From the NCBI GenBank assembly GCA_964036195.1, contig OZ038460.1, positions 995,504 through 1,059,503 of the forward strand: a DNA stretch of 64,000 nucleotides. Reading direction: 5' to 3'. The position numbers and the translations under genes were made by a program. The notes below the pieces were generated by a model. That model ran no database searches and was not told the origin of the DNA. It saw nothing but the letters and a program-made list of their open reading frames with translations. Positions 1-12,240 of the stretch are shown here, piece by piece (the first letter of the stretch is position 1; each line of letters begins with the position of its first letter). This stretch comes from Sphaerolaimus hirsutus. Lineage: Eukaryota > Nematoda > Chromadorea > Monhysterida > Sphaerolaimidae.

Positions 1-773
1 TGGCTCGGACCTCACGAGTCTAATGCAAGTAAATAACACAACACATTGTACATCCATCGGTTACACCTACTTTGCGGCCTTACACAGGTGAGTTTTGAAC
101 GACATATAAGCCTATGTATACCAACAGCCGGCGGCATCTAAGTTACTTAGTTTGAATATAAGAATGGTGGCGATGAGAATTGAAAAATCTAAAAGTGTCC
201 TAAGCCCTGAGAACGAACGCGGCAGACAACATTGCCAATAGCACCGAAATAACACTCTAGAACCCCACGACCCGGGTTTGAACTGCTCACAAAAAACGGT
301 GAGCCACATAACTGCTTAGAAAAAGAAAACACACAATGAAAAGTAGAATAAAGAACTACATTCACAAAAGATGTATCATACAGAAGTTGTGCACATTGTC
401 CGCAAATCCTTAACCTTTGTTTCTTTCCGGTTTCCGATAAATTCACAATTTTTCCAAAATGTTGTTAACTTTTGAGTGTCCATAACGCATACGGTTTTGA
501 ACTTTTCCCAAATTTCCAATTATTTGCCAAAAGAAAAATCCCATTTGCACGGTTTTGCAGACTTTATATATCCTCATTGAACATCATTTACAGGAGATCT
601 CCTAAGTTTACCCGTCATAGAAGAGATTGTCGGTTTCATACCACATCGTCACATCATTGACCAAATCATAAATATTGCGTCGCAAAACTCGTATCCACTT
701 CAATGTATCTACACTATTGCTACATCTTTGTACACTGCAATGCACATGGTGGCTGAGATCTGCTGGCTCACCC
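1..773. other. No gene recognised; LINE flank
   Basis: AT-rich sequence with only short accidental open frames on both strands. The part nearest 774 may be the 3' untranslated end of the minus-strand LINE, but no poly(A) tail or target duplication could be located to fix its boundary. Confidence 0.4.
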
Positions 774-1211
774 TCACTGGTGCGGCGTCCCGCTCGCGAA
801 CGATAAACCGTCACAGCGTTCTGCCTCCCCAGCGAGGACACCAGACAGTATCTCCAAATATTCCGATGCTTGGATACGCATTTTGTGGCACACTGCGGCA
901 TCAAACACATTACTAGGAATCTGTCTCTCAATATTATGGGGAATTTGTCGTGAATTCAAAGCCGCCGCTGCCTCGGATGTAGAGAGCACCTTTCCACACC
1001 GTCGGCTGCAGCAGTCTTCACTGAGCGACCTCACCCAGGCGTTGCGCCAGAGTGTCACCGTAGGATGTTGGCACTGTCCCAAGTAATGGGACAGTGTCAT
1101 CCAAAATGACCACCCTAGTGCTTCGCATAATGGACAGTTAATCCATTGCCTAGTGTTGTTGTGCCTAAAGCGTACTTGTTGTATTTTTGGAAGCCACCCA
1201 TGTCTTCCCAC
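774..1211 (-). pseudogene. LINE C-terminal zinc-binding tail, frameshifted from the RT
   Basis: About 145 codons open on the minus strand directly after the RT stop, in a different frame. It contains NCPLCEALGW, then TLSHYLGQCQH: a Cys-X2-Cys...His-X4-Cys arrangement typical of the C-terminus of LINE polyproteins. A single frameshift around 1220-1230 would connect it to the RT, so it is read as the broken 3' end of the same coding region. Confidence 0.7.
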
Positions 1212-2809
1212 GAACCATGCGTGTTCATTTGTTTGTAATTAGTTTTGAAAAAGCTGTTTCTGGTAATAGTGGTGTTATCTCATGTAGCACTTGATTTTCT
1301 TTTTGCACACTTCTTTGCCCTGTTGTCCTAGATTTCAAGCCCACTTCCCAGCCGTAGTGTTTACATGCGGTTAGTATCTCGTTTTTAGAACAGTTTTGCA
1401 AATTTTCTAAGCCTACTTCCTTCTTTGCTCCTATTGCCCTCCCCCGTGGTGAATTTTTCCTCATTGTGCCCGCGTTCCCCCGTTGAGTTTGTGCCCCCCA
1501 TATTCTTGCTGCTAGTTTAGTTGTTCCCGAGGCTTTGTTAGATTCTAGATAGTCGTTGTATCTGATCACATTGTACTTGTACCAACACTCCATGGTTCTA
1601 ATGTCCCAGTCTATCCCTAACAGCTTGTTTGAAATGTTTCTCCCCACCCCGCCCAGCTGTCGGTACAGCCCTAATTGTAAGGCTGTCATTTGTTTCAGCG
1701 CCGTTTTTGATATCCCAGTTATTTCACTTCCGTACATTACTGTACTTGCCACATATGCTCCCCAGAGCATATTCAACGCCCATATCTGCCGTCTGCTGTG
1801 TCTTCCAACCTCCCTAGCCAGGAATCTGCCTTTTGTGAGCTTGTCCATGTAGCCATTTTTCTGCGCCTGAAAAGGGTCTCGTCCGCTACTCAGCTTAATT
1901 CCCAGGTATTTTGTTTCATCACATTCTTTGATAACTTGTTTGTTCCCATCGAGACCAATCCCCAGTCCCCAGTTCCTGTTTGGATCTGCTTTTCTTCTGA
2001 AATGCATTACCATACTTTTCTGTTCGCTTATCCCAACTCCCCACTCATAGCTCCAGTCCGTGAAAGTGTCCATTACGCACTGCAGGTCGTGATCGTTGTT
2101 TGCCATCAATACGACGTCATCTACAAAAAACCCTGCCGGTATTTTTCTACCCCCTAATTTTGCTCCTATCCCTAGTCGTTCCAGTTTTGTCCGCAAGTCC
2201 GCCATATACAGGACGTATAGCGTGGGGCTTAGGCAGCAACCCTGTCGCACCCCTAGAGGGTAGTCTAAGTTTTCTGTGCTAACATCGTTGTATTGTAAGT
2301 AGCATTGTTGACCTGTGTATGTGCCTTTTATGGCTGTACACAGTTTCTTGCCATACCCATAGTCTCTCAATTTGACCCACAAGCGATCTCTGTTCACTCT
2401 ATCGAAGGCTTTGACTGCATCCATGAAGCAGGCTGACAGTTTGTTTGTCTCTGCTAGGCAGCCTTGTAGAATCACGTGGTTGTCGGTTGTTCTTCTATTC
2501 ACTCTGAAGCCTGCCTGCATATCTCCGAAAGCATTGCTTACTTCGAATGCATTCATTAACCGCTTGTTCAAGATTGAGCAATACAATTTAAGTATATTGC
2601 ACTGAATTCCCACCGTCCGATAGTTGTTCACATCCGACTTTGATCCCTTTTTATGCAGTAGAACGAGCTTGCATGTTTTTGCTTTGTTCGGAATAACCTC
2701 CTGACCGTTGAACCACCGATTCATTTGGTTTGTTAGTGCTTCTAGCAGATGTCTTCCCGGCATTCTAATCATCTCATGAGATATCCCCGTTCTTGGATGA
2801 TGCTGTTCT
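774..2809 (-). mobile_element. LINE-type non-LTR retrotransposon, 5'-truncated and frame-broken
   Basis: Reading on the minus strand, a reverse transcriptase frame (to 1225) is followed in another frame by a Cys/His-rich tail (1211-774), the usual LINE order of RT then C-terminal zinc-binding motif. No endonuclease domain precedes the RT. The upstream sequence instead becomes a copy of the CCGTATTTCTTC inverted-repeat element near 2810, so the LINE is truncated at its 5' end. One frameshift near 1220-1230 separates the two parts. The element is therefore probably dead. Confidence 0.85.
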
Positions 2810-2871
2810 ATTTTTTCACCAATTTTTTCACACATTTTTATTTGAACATTATTTTTATGAAACATCAGCAT
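1225..2871 (-). CDS. LINE reverse transcriptase domain ORF (548 aa)
   Basis: This frame encodes the RNA-templated DNA polymerase of a non-LTR retrotransposon. Visible RT landmarks, in order: fingers region with NYRTVG (83-88) and QAGFR (119-123); motif A FMDAVKAFD (149-157) with catalytic Asp151; motif B GVRQGCCLSPTL (207-218); motif C FVDD (249-252), where Val replaces the usual Ala of F/YADD; and a TKYLG thumb-side motif further on. About the first 20 residues are encoded by an adjoining inverted-repeat transposon (GEKIEQ matches its internal sequence), so the ATG at 2871 is not the original start. There is no apurinic endonuclease domain. The frame is open across the whole RT but stops just before the zinc-binding tail. 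The exact LINE clade cannot be assigned by eye. Confidence 0.85.
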   Translation of the reverse strand: MLMFHKNNVQIKMCEKIGEKIEQHHPRTGISHEMIRMPGRHLLEALTNQMNRWFNGQEVIPNKAKTCKLVLLHKKGSKSDVNNYRTVGIQCNILKLYCSILNKRLMNAFEVSNAFGDMQAGFRVNRRTTDNHVILQGCLAETNKLSACFMDAVKAFDRVNRDRLWVKLRDYGYGKKLCTAIKGTYTGQQCYLQYNDVSTENLDYPLGVRQGCCLSPTLYVLYMADLRTKLERLGIGAKLGGRKIPAGFFVDDVVLMANNDHDLQCVMDTFTDWSYEWGVGISEQKSMVMHFRRKADPNRNWGLGIGLDGNKQVIKECDETKYLGIKLSSGRDPFQAQKNGYMDKLTKGRFLAREVGRHSRRQIWALNMLWGAYVASTVMYGSEITGISKTALKQMTALQLGLYRQLGGVGRNISNKLLGIDWDIRTMECWYKYNVIRYNDYLESNKASGTTKLAARIWGAQTQRGNAGTMRKNSPRGRAIGAKKEVGLENLQNCSKNEILTACKHYGWEVGLKSRTTGQRSVQKENQVLHEITPLLPETAFSKLITNK

Positions 2872-3140
2872 GATTTTTATATTAGAGCATTAATTCAAAC
2901 GAAAAAAATTTGAATCATAGTTCTGAGCACCTCCGGTGCTCTCACCACCCATTTTTCAAATATTGTTGTGTTTTGGCACTCTTCCAACGTAATTTCTACC
3001 TGCCGTTCTATTGGAGGTGCCGTTCTATTTGGACGCCGCTGTTCTATTTTTTCATGGGTGAAAAAGGTGTCAAAACCTGCTGTTATATTGGAAGCGCCCT
3101 TCTATTGGAGGCATGCCGTTCTATAGGAAGAAATACGGTA
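2810..3140. mobile_element. Inverted-repeat element family A (partial copy)
   Basis: The right end reads GAAGAAATACGGTA (ending 3140). Inside are repeated AATAGAACGGC / CCGTTCTATTGG units also seen in the complete copies at 16095-16493 and 23103-23515. The left end is missing where the LINE adjoins. It has no coding capacity. Confidence 0.75.
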
Positions 3141-4173
3141 AATACCTATCAGCCTAATAGGTATGCAAATCTTGCGTGCCTAAACACAAAGATTTAACCC
3201 CGGGTGTGTTCTGTTTTTTGATAAATACTGCAACCATGCGGAGAAAATCTAAAAAATTGTTTACTCTGAAAAGTATTTACATAAAAAATACGATATAAAA
3301 TAGTAAACAGGAAAAGTTGACAATAATTGAAAATAAATATTGTATTTATGATGGGTAATTTACCACGAAACAAAAGTTGGCAGTTAAAAAAGCGTAGTCA
3401 ATTCTGGTGCCAGTCCCAGACCCTGTAAAATTTGCCACGTGTGACGTGCTTTTGCCATTTTCCTGGGCATTTTCCGTGATTTTAAACACTTTGTCACTAT
3501 GACATTTGATATTTTACAGGGTTTTTTACAGGGTCCGGGACTGGCATCAAAAGTGTGAATAAAATGGACGTTTGTACATCCATGTATGGCCAATAAGAAC
3601 TTACGATTTCAAAAGGAATGGTTTTTACAGTTTTCTAAGCTCAAAAGCGCAACAAAATCATATTTAAAAAAAACAATTTTACAAAAAAAACATCTATCCT
3701 TGCAAGACAAATTTGCTTTTTGGTTTATACACTTGCAACAAGTAAAACATCAGCAATAAAATTACTAGAATCGAAGAACGCCTTGGTACTCACACAGCAT
3801 ACTTAGTTATGTCAACTAAATTTTTAAACCTGGAAACTAATTTTCTTCCAAGACTGTATAGAGAAAAAGCACGTTAGGTAGCGTAATTATGTTACCGTAG
3901 TTTAATGAATAAAGCCACGTGAAAATTATGCATCAAATTCACATGGGGCCAGTCCCACACCCTGTAAAAAGTGTAAAGTGCCAAATATCATGCAAAAGTG
4001 TCACACAAATTTGCCAATTATCATCAATCATAAGTGTCAACATTTCAGTAATAAACTATTTTTTTGTTTTTTACATATTTTTATCGACATTGTGCATGAC
4101 ATTCGGAACTCGACTTTACACTTACAGGGTGTGGGTGGGACTGCCCACCCTGTAGACCCCGTGTGAAAACACT
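3141..4173. repeat. Intergenic with two family D foldback copies
   Basis: No gene seen. Two copies of the element with ends GGTGCCAGTCCCAGACCCTG and its complement lie at about 3405-3547 and 3945-4150. Both are built of TGTAAAATG / CATTTTACA and AAGTGTCAAA / TTTGACACTT half-repeats that can fold back. Confidence 0.6.
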
Positions 4174-4605
4174 TACCGTATTTCCTCGAAATACCCCCCG
4201 GGGGTGATTGTTTCATAGTGGTCTCGAGAGGGGGGAACGAGGGGGGGTTATTATTTCACAAGAAATTTTTTGAAATCCCAGTACGAAATTGTCGTCTGAA
4301 ACGTACGCAGACGTCGAAAAATGCAACAAAAACCGCCATTTATAAGGTTCTGTAGACTAATATGAGTATGTAGATGGTATAAGCACTGTTCTAACGTGAC
4401 ACCAACATTGTTTTAACGTGTGTTCTGCATTACACAGAACACAAACTACAGTTATTGTCATGTTACACTCAATAACACTCAATTCCCTTTACACTCAATT
4501 GGGGGGGGGGGGGTATTTCGAGGGGGGGGGGTGATTGTTTCATAGTGATCCCGAGAGGGCGGGGGGGTAGAACGAGGGGGGGGGGTATTTCGAGGATATA
4601 CGGTA
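4174..4605. mobile_element. Inverted-repeat element family B
   Basis: Bounded by TACCGTATTTCCTCGAAATA and a complementary right end (TTTCGAGGATATACGGTA), flanked by TA. The interior has G-runs of 9-12 and repeats of the GGTATTTCGAGG unit. Non-coding. Confidence 0.75.
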
Positions 4606-5213
4606 CTTTTATGGCAGAATTCGACTGTAAAATGTAGTGATCAAAATGCACCCACACATAATCAAAACGCAGTTGACAAAAAGAACAGCAAAAGCGAACT
4701 GGCAGTTGACAAATCGAACTGAACAAAGATGCTTACAATCGATGGCCGGCTTATGGCAATGGAGCGGAAGCACTCGAACGCAAAATGAACAAGGTCGAAA
4801 CAGGAATTTCGCCGCGGATGTAACAAAGGCTCGATGGCAAAAACTCGGGAAAAAGTGTTAAAACTTTTGGAATTTTTTCGGAGAGTTTTGCAGAATTTCC
4901 TCTGAAATTTTTTTCCGAATTTTCTCTGAAAATAGTTTTCAGATTTAAGAATTCAGTTTTAAAATTTTCGAACTTTCAATTTTTGAAGACTTTTCAAGAA
5001 ATTGGACACCTTTCGAATTTTCGAATTGTTTATCACTCAGTTTTCGATTTTTTCCGCTGAATTTTGTATATTTACATCTTTATATTTGACGGCTTTCCAA
5101 ACTGTAATTGCAAATAAATACCTAAGACATCTGCTCATTTTTGTTCTGGCGCTACGGATAGATGCATGTGAAATTAACGTTTTAATCATATAATATATTT
5201 ACATACCGTATTT
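4606..5213. other. Intergenic, nothing recognised
   Basis: AT-rich, with many TTTTCGAATTTT-like stretches. A 74-codon plus-strand frame at 4637-4861 has no family resemblance or splice context. Confidence 0.4.
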
Positions 5214-5467
5214 CCTCGAATTACCCCCCAGGGGGTCTATTTTTTCAGAGTGAAAATTTTGAGAGAAAAACGTGAAAAATGCAACAATAACCACCAATTA
5301 AAAGTTTTTACAGCCTTATATAAGGATGTAGATGGTATAAACGATGTTCTAACGTAACACAGTAAGTGTTTTGAACGTCTGTTATGCATTTCCCGGACCA
5401 CAAAATCATAGTGCCCGTTTTGAGGGGGGTATTTCAAGGGGGGGGGGTATTTCGAGGAAATACGGTA
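5214..5467. mobile_element. Inverted-repeat element family B
   Basis: A 254-bp copy, TACCGTATTTCCTCGAATTA to TTTCGAGGAAATACGGTA, with CCCCCCAGGGGG just inside the left end. Same family as 4174-4605. Confidence 0.75.
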
Positions 5468-7175
5468 TTAAGATACATTTTGACAAAAAATACTGAAAAG
5501 CTTTTGAAAACAATTTTCGAATTTTTCCAGAACAAAAATAGATTTTCAAGTGTTTTTTCTAGGGGTAAAAAAAATGCGAAAAGTTCAAAAAATTCAAAAA
5601 AGTTTCGAATTTTTGTTTGCCATCGGTACAAAGGACACACAGAAACAGTGAAGTTCACCTGAACGCAAATAATATATAATAAGCGATTTTTCTTAAGTGG
5701 AAGCTTTTGTGCGGGTGGAAAAAGTTTACAAATGTGATCATCTTGTTTTGTAAAAAGTTTTGTGGATGGCGGTATTTTTGAGGGACAAAGTTTCAATTCG
5801 ACTGTTGATTACGCTGATTTGATCTAAATATTTAGGATGTGATACTGTGCTTAAATAAAAATGGCTTTAAAAAATGGTCAAATTACAGGCTGATAAGTGT
5901 GAAAAGCACTCAGCATTTTTGACGTATTTTTTCAACAACACAAGAACAAAGTTCAAAAACGCAATAAATTCGGCTGAAAATCATTCTGGAAAATGTTCAT
6001 TCATGAAAGTTCACTGTTCTGTTCCTAGTTCAAAATCCTGTATAAAACTTAATCCGAAATAAGTTTATTTGCATATGCAAAAGCGGCCGTGTAAAATCAC
6101 TACACAACAACAAAATTTTACTTAATAAAGATATGCTATTCTTTAATGTACGCTTGACATTTTGCAGGGCATTTTACATGACTTTAGTCACCTTGCATAA
6201 CATTTTACATTTTACAGGACATTTTACAAACTCTGGTATTGGCACAAGATAAACATAAACCCATGGACTAAAAACTATATCTGAATGATTTTGACTTTTC
6301 AAATTCCGTCTGGCGCATTCAAATGTGTCGGCTTCATGGCTTCTAAACTACTAAAACATGCGTCACAGAAAAAGTGAATAAGTAGCGTGTGTTTGCGTGT
6401 CAAAGTGTACATGCAATGCTTTCTTGGAATTTTCACAGAAAATAAAAAAGCAAGCTAAAAATTGCCACTAATGTTATTTCGTAAAATACGAAAGAGAAGC
6501 AAAAAATTCACCTATCAGAAACTGCGGTGCTGCATGATTAATGTCGCAAAAATTGTCAAACGATGAATGTTCACAACATTTGGATACCATTGGTGGGCAC
6601 CATGGGGGTTGGCTACATGCCCGGGATGACCCCCTTGAGGGAACGGGCCACGTATGTAATCTTGGGCCAATTCCGAGTTTGTATTGGATACAGTTGGATA
6701 CAATTGGATAATCTATGAACGAGAGTAGAAAAAGCAGGATTTAGTCCAGGTCACCGACAATGGTCGCGAAATGCGATTTAGCGACCAGAAATGGTCGCTT
6801 GTGGTGGCCCACAGACTTATTGACACATGTATATGATGTATGTGTACAAACGGGTGTATCCAAACGGCTGTTTTGGCTAGCTGCCAAGATTACATACATG
6901 ACTCTTCCTCCTTGAGTTCGTATATGCATACATTCTTAGTGAAGTAACGTATCCAAAACTCAATATGCACTGCCCACCTTTCCTGAGATATTTATATAAA
7001 TAGATAGGATCATACAAATAGAGCCACGTGCACACGTTTTCCTCAACTCAATTTCTGCGACAACTGTTTAGTTCGTAAAAGTTTAATGCTGACCGCAGTA
7101 AGCAAACGTATTTTTACCAGTCGTTTTTACCACATGCTAACAAAAGCTAACACGCATGTCGTGCGCTATTGGCTC
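5468..7175. other. Intergenic with repeat fragments
   Basis: No gene. About 6150-6245 is a half copy of the family D element. About 6520-6680 (ACATTTGGATACCATTGG...ACATGCCCGGGATGACC) is related to the interior of the Tc1/mariner-like element at 9329-10589. The rest is unique AT-rich DNA. Confidence 0.45.
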
Positions 7176-7366
7176 TGCGCACACTAGTTTTCACACGAAA
7201 TTTCAAAAACTCATAGATGAGCTTTGAACGTGTTTGAGTTTTCCACAATGTGTCATATTAAATCTCCGTCAACTGTAGTTGACGGCCACCTCATTGTAGA
7301 AAACTCAAATGCGTTCTAAGCTGATTTGTGAGTTTTCAAAATTTCGTGTGTAAACTAGTGTGCGCA
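7176..7366. mobile_element. Family E foldback element (CACACTAGTTTTCAC ends)
   Basis: About 190 bp that is a near-complete inverted repeat: TGCGCACACTAGTTTTCACA at the left and its complement ending TGTGCGCA at the right. AACTCAAA/TTTGAGTT and GTCAACTGTAGTTGAC are nested toward the centre. Many relatives occur in this window. Confidence 0.7.
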
Positions 7367-7568
7367 GGCACATTATGACCTACTGACGCACACTTTGCAT
7401 AGAAATCTACCGTAACCCATCGCATAACAAACCAAAAATAATTGTTGTTTTTTAAACAGTATTCACTATACATCCATTGTTAGGAAAAATGTGGAAGTTT
7501 ATACTTATATCCGCTTGTAAAATAAAGAAATTCCAAATTTTGACAGAAAAAATAAATTTCAGGAAATG

Positions 7569-8444
7569 TATACTCGGCGGACCACAAAGCATGAACCCCA
7601 GAACCCCAAAATATGTCTTAGTCGAATTTTATGTCTTAGTCGAAAACGAGTCGAAAACTTATCCACGCAAATTCACAAAAAAAAAAAATTTATTAAAAAG
7701 AGCCGGAGCCGAGTACAATCCGGCATTTGTTTTGTGCACGACATCATTTTTCTATTTTCTTAAAAGAATTTGTTTTATTCACCGTGTCGTCCGACAGAAT
7801 CTTTCGCCCAGAAAAATGGCCACGTTGACAATGGGGGGGGGGGGGGTGTCATAATTACAATTACGTAAATATAACCAGGTATATTGTTTACCAATTAGAG
7901 AATGACTCTAACTACTCAGCATTGCACATGGGACGCGGCACGTTTACGCATATACACCGCGGACCGCATTCTACCGTATTTCAGCTAATAGAGGATACAT
8001 TTTAATATCAGAGACTCTATTCAAACAAAACCAAATACGAAAACAACCCCTAAATCATCATTTTGAACACCTTCGAAAGGCCTCACAGTCCATTTAAAAT
8101 ATAGCATTGTGTTTTGGCAATCTTCCAACGTAATTTCTACCTGCTGTTCTATTGGAGACAGCCGTTCTATTCGTTTCGCGAATGTGAAAAAGTGCCAAAT
8201 CCTGATGTTCTATTGGAGGTGCCCTTCTATTGGGGGTACGCCATTATATTAGAAGAAATACGGTATGAATTTTTCTGAAGGAAACACTCGTACCGTATTT
8301 CTGAATGACGTCATTATGTTGGTTGTACTCGACTCTACCTTATTATTTTTCATTGTGAAAGTGAGTGCATAAGTACCCTGAACACGAGTTATCGACTAAG
8401 ACATAAGTATTTTTGGGCGCATACTTTGCGGTCCGCAGATTATA
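7569..8444. mobile_element. Family H element (TATACTCGGCGGACC ends), interrupted
   Basis: The left end TATACTCGGCGGACCACAAA and right end TTTGCGGTCCGC face each other, each with TTATGTCTTAGTCGA just inside. A family A element (7972-8265) sits inside it. Further one-sided copies are at 38221, about 42524 and about 62270-62366. Confidence 0.55.
7972..8265. mobile_element. Inverted-repeat element family A
   Basis: Left end TACCGTATTTCAGCTAATAG, right end TTAGAAGAAATACGGTA, with CTTCTATTGG repeats inside. Flanked by TA and nested in the family H element. Confidence 0.7.
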
Positions 8445-9309
8445 TAAAATAGTACAAAAAGCAGTAATTGCGGTATTTTCTGTGGCTTTTCTAGGAGACC
8501 TTTCTTATTGAAGGACATTTGAAAAGGACACCTTAAAATTCGGATGGAATCTCTGAATAAAGCGACAGCTCTTGTTAAGTGACACGGAAAAACCAAGATG
8601 GAAAGTATCTAATACTTCATTATGAAATGATTAATTATTTACCTATATTTTGCCATTTCAAAATGATGGAAAACTTTTGCGGACAGGAACAGCTTGTAAA
8701 ATCAAGTACAAATGCCTACTTGAATGCCAACCTAATAAAATGTTAAATGAAAATATTAAACGATTATTATCGAGAATATTTTACATTAGTTTCATGAGTT
8801 GATAAATATCGGGATCGACTAATCGATGTCAATTGACACAAAAATTAAATAACTGTCAACTTGAACAAAAACGGAAATAATTGTGGGTGGCGAAAGATAT
8901 TTGATATATTGATAAGTAAATCGTTTTCATCACCACCATAGAAATGTTACTGTGGGCCAGAAACCATCGTAAAAACGCACATTTCGTAAAAATCTGATAA
9001 GGTACATAACTAATATTCACATCAAATCCCATAAATCCCGATGTCTCGCAACTTCAAAAACACATCAAACTACCTAAATAAATAAATAATATACAAACAT
9101 GACATACGTACTGCATCGAAGCGATTTCCGTTGGTGTGGAAACAGCTGTCAATTCAAAAGATCGCTATAGGTAAGCTGCGACCTTTTTGTACTATACATG
9201 GGGGTGGGAAAATAAGTTTTTCAAAATTGCTGCGTGAATAAAATAAAATAGCGTAAAAGTTGTGAGGTGGTGTACTCCGCGGATAGCACAGCATGCACCC
9301 GTACATAAT
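8445..9309. other. Intergenic, nothing recognised
   Basis: AT-rich sequence with no convincing exon, RNA gene or repeat boundary. Confidence 0.4.
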
Positions 9310-11003
9310 TACCGTATTTCTTCTAATACACTACCGTGCAGAATAGTTGAGACTTTTTGCGCTGCGTGATTAATGTTGCCAGAATTTCGAAATGGTTGAT
9401 ATGCAAAACATTTGGATACTATACATGGGTACCCTGGGGGGTTGACTACACATGCCCAGGATGACCGCCCCTCAAGTTCAAATCTGCACATATTCCTAGT
9501 GTACAAACATATTTACTCAGTTTGTTCATGTTTCAGAATAGTTGAGACTTTTCTTGTTTTGGTCTGTAGCCACCCAGTATCTCACTTTAAAGTCTATATC
9601 CACCTCCTATGTTCATTTTTTAACAAAATTTTCACCATGGCAACTGCTTGCCTGCATCGCTAAGCTCTGTATGCAGTAAGAAACATTCTAAGCATGAACA
9701 GCATATGGCAATGCATTTATGGACATGAGGCATTTATTAATTTTTGCTGCAGTTTTGCATCCATTGCCAGCAACTTTGAAATGGGGGTAGGCATACTACT
9801 GGGTGGGGCTATTTGGTGCGTAAATTTGAGGTTTTGGCGTTGCTCTATTAAGGAGAAAAGTTGGCCCAACTGTGAATGAGTAATGTGCAATTATTTTGAA
9901 TGGAATGAAGATGGAAGGTTGTAAGTGCTATAACTTTTGATTGGAAAGAGATATTGAAAAGACGTTTGTGTCATATTAATTCTCTCTGTCTAAAGTATGT
10001 TATAGACTGTCCAATAACAAAATTTTCATGCTGCAAACCCCAGTAAAAAAAAGCATAAAACATTTAGACACCAATGAACACTTTGAAGTGCCATAACTTT
10101 TGATTGGACAGAGATATTGAACTCATTTCTGTTTTAAATGAATCCTCGTTGTCTAAAGTATATGATAGCATGTTCAAAAAAATTATTTTTTCATGTTCAA
10201 AAACTGGGTCAAATTGACATACAGAATTTAGACATCACTTAACCAACCACAAAAATAGAATCTGCAGGTTGTCCCGATCATTTGAAGTGTTGAATGATTC
10301 AAATCAGCCCTGAAATGGTTGAGTTATGAAGCTTCAAAGACACTCATCCAGATTGCCCATTTTTTGTATATTTATCGACCATCTTTTTATAGACCCCCCT
10401 TATCTCAGGCCTGGGGGTTTATTTGAGCAAACAAAATTTTTTCGTTGTAGCCCCAGCATCAAACCCCAACATACTCAAACGGCATCAAAATTGGGCAAGG
10501 GACGAGAAATTGGGAAGCAAAAAAGTGCAGTGGACACCCAGCCTACTGTTTCTCTGTGTGAAAAGTCTCAACTATTCTGCACGGTAGTGTAGAACGGCAT
10601 ACATCCAATAGAATGGCACCTCCAATAGAACGGCAGGTTTTTGCTATTTTTTGCACTCACGAAAACAATAGAATGGCAGCCTCCGATAGAAAGGCAGTCT
10701 CCAATAGAATGGCGGGTTGAAATCACATTGGAAGAGTGCCAAACCACAAAAAATGTATGACGAGAACTTTCAAAACATTCAAATAAACTATTTACATTGA
10801 TGCTAATAAATTGATCATAAACTACAAATTGATGCTCTGATATGAAAATGTTGCGCAAGTTTCATAAGAAACATAACTGTATTCCAAATGAAAAATGTGT
10901 GAAAAAGTTAGTGAAAAAATAGAACGGCACCTCTAATAGAACGGCAGGTAAAAAAGTTGACAAAAGAATAGAATGGCGCTCTTCTATTAGAAGAAATACG
11001 GTA
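9310..11003. mobile_element. Inverted-repeat element family A, split by another transposon
   Basis: The left end TACCGTATTTCTTCTAATA (9310-9328) and the remaining ~410 bp (10590-11003, ending TTAGAAGAAATACGGTA) form one family A copy. It was interrupted at its subterminal TA by the element at 9329-10589. Rejoining restores the usual TTCTAATAGAACGGC start. Confidence 0.85.
9329..10589. mobile_element. Tc1/mariner-like non-autonomous element (TA target duplication)
   Basis: A 1261-bp insertion with ~30-bp terminal inverted repeats starting CACTACCGTGCAGAATAGTT and ending with the complement. It is flanked by TA at 9327-9328 and 10590-10591. The GTGCAGAATAGTTGAGAC-like end resembles Tc1-type ends. 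No transposase frame is present. The interior (about 10385-10500) is related to the interior of the element at 17312-17880. Confidence 0.85.
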
Positions 11004-12240
11004 TGTCTCAATGCACGCATCAACGGGATAATAAATATTTTAAAAGAATAAGGCGGAGTCGAGTGGACACTTTCAATTTTTTAAACGAAAGTCACAGGTA
11101 CCTACCAAGTTTGATCTGTGAAAATGTACTCAATGCACTTTGCAAAACGCCGTGTGAATGAACACAAATATTATGTTTTCTGACTTTTAAGAATTTTTTA
11201 AATAAGATATTTTTCGAAAAAATTTGTTTAAAAAAATCGAGCGCTATCCCCAGACAAGCCATGATTTTCTACGGTGTGGGTCAAATGTTTCCTTATAGAA
11301 CACGCGGTAAATTTTGCGGGTAAAAATAAGCTGAAGGTCGGGGGCAGCTGGCGCTATTTATGAACTTTCTACGGTTTGCAAAGTGACGCGAAAAATAGAA
11401 TATGTTTACGGAAAGTTAAAATGTAAATTGTGTCATGAAGTAGGCACTTTAAAAATTGTATTGTTAAAAAAAGTTACAGCCCCCCCTAAAATTTTACCTA
11501 CAGAGTGGCAGAATGGCACCATGGCGCTGGCGCCATTCGTATGCGCTACGCGCCATGGCGCCATTGGCGTTGGCGCCAGTGCCTTGAAACACCGTACAAA
11601 TTACAAATACAGCGACAAGCACAAAAATGGGGTGTATTTCGAAGGATTTGAGTCTAAATGTGCATCTATGATACGAAGTACAACAACAAAAATCAGAGGA
11701 AAGACTGAATGAAAGCTGCTGAAAAAGAATGACAATGATTCAATTTATACAGTCAAAAATCATGGAAATCATGCTATGAACCATATCAATGACTCATAAA
11801 TATTTACAAACAAGTACCTAAATACTTGCAATTTAATGCAATTCAGTAAAAAACTAATTATCACACACCAGCTATTGCTGATGAGTAACCGTTAGACACC
11901 TGAGATTACAGTGTAAATAATTTGCATTTTCAAGTGTAAATAATTTGCATTTTCAAGTGTAAATAATTTGCATTTTCAAGTGCTAATTTGCATCATAAAA
12001 ACATGATATCCAAGCACACTACTGTGAAGTGCCTTGTCAAGTTGTTTATTTACCTGTATTTAAATTGTTGCAAATTTTCTGAGGAAAAAATTTGCGGTCA
12101 TTTTTTTGCCCGGCGAGTTATCTAAACGAGAAAAAATTACGTATGTGTTTATGAGAATTGAAACAAACTACTGCTTACACAAAGTAAAAAATCGGTCAAC
12201 CTTAAACATGACTAGGTACTTTCTAATAAATCAGTCACGA
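11004..12240. other. Intergenic with GGCGCC patch and short tandem repeat
   Basis: No gene. About 11510-11585 is a TGGCGCCA-rich patch of family F. At 11911-11990 a 23-bp unit, GTGTAAATAATTTGCATTTT plus CAA, is repeated three times. Confidence 0.5.
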
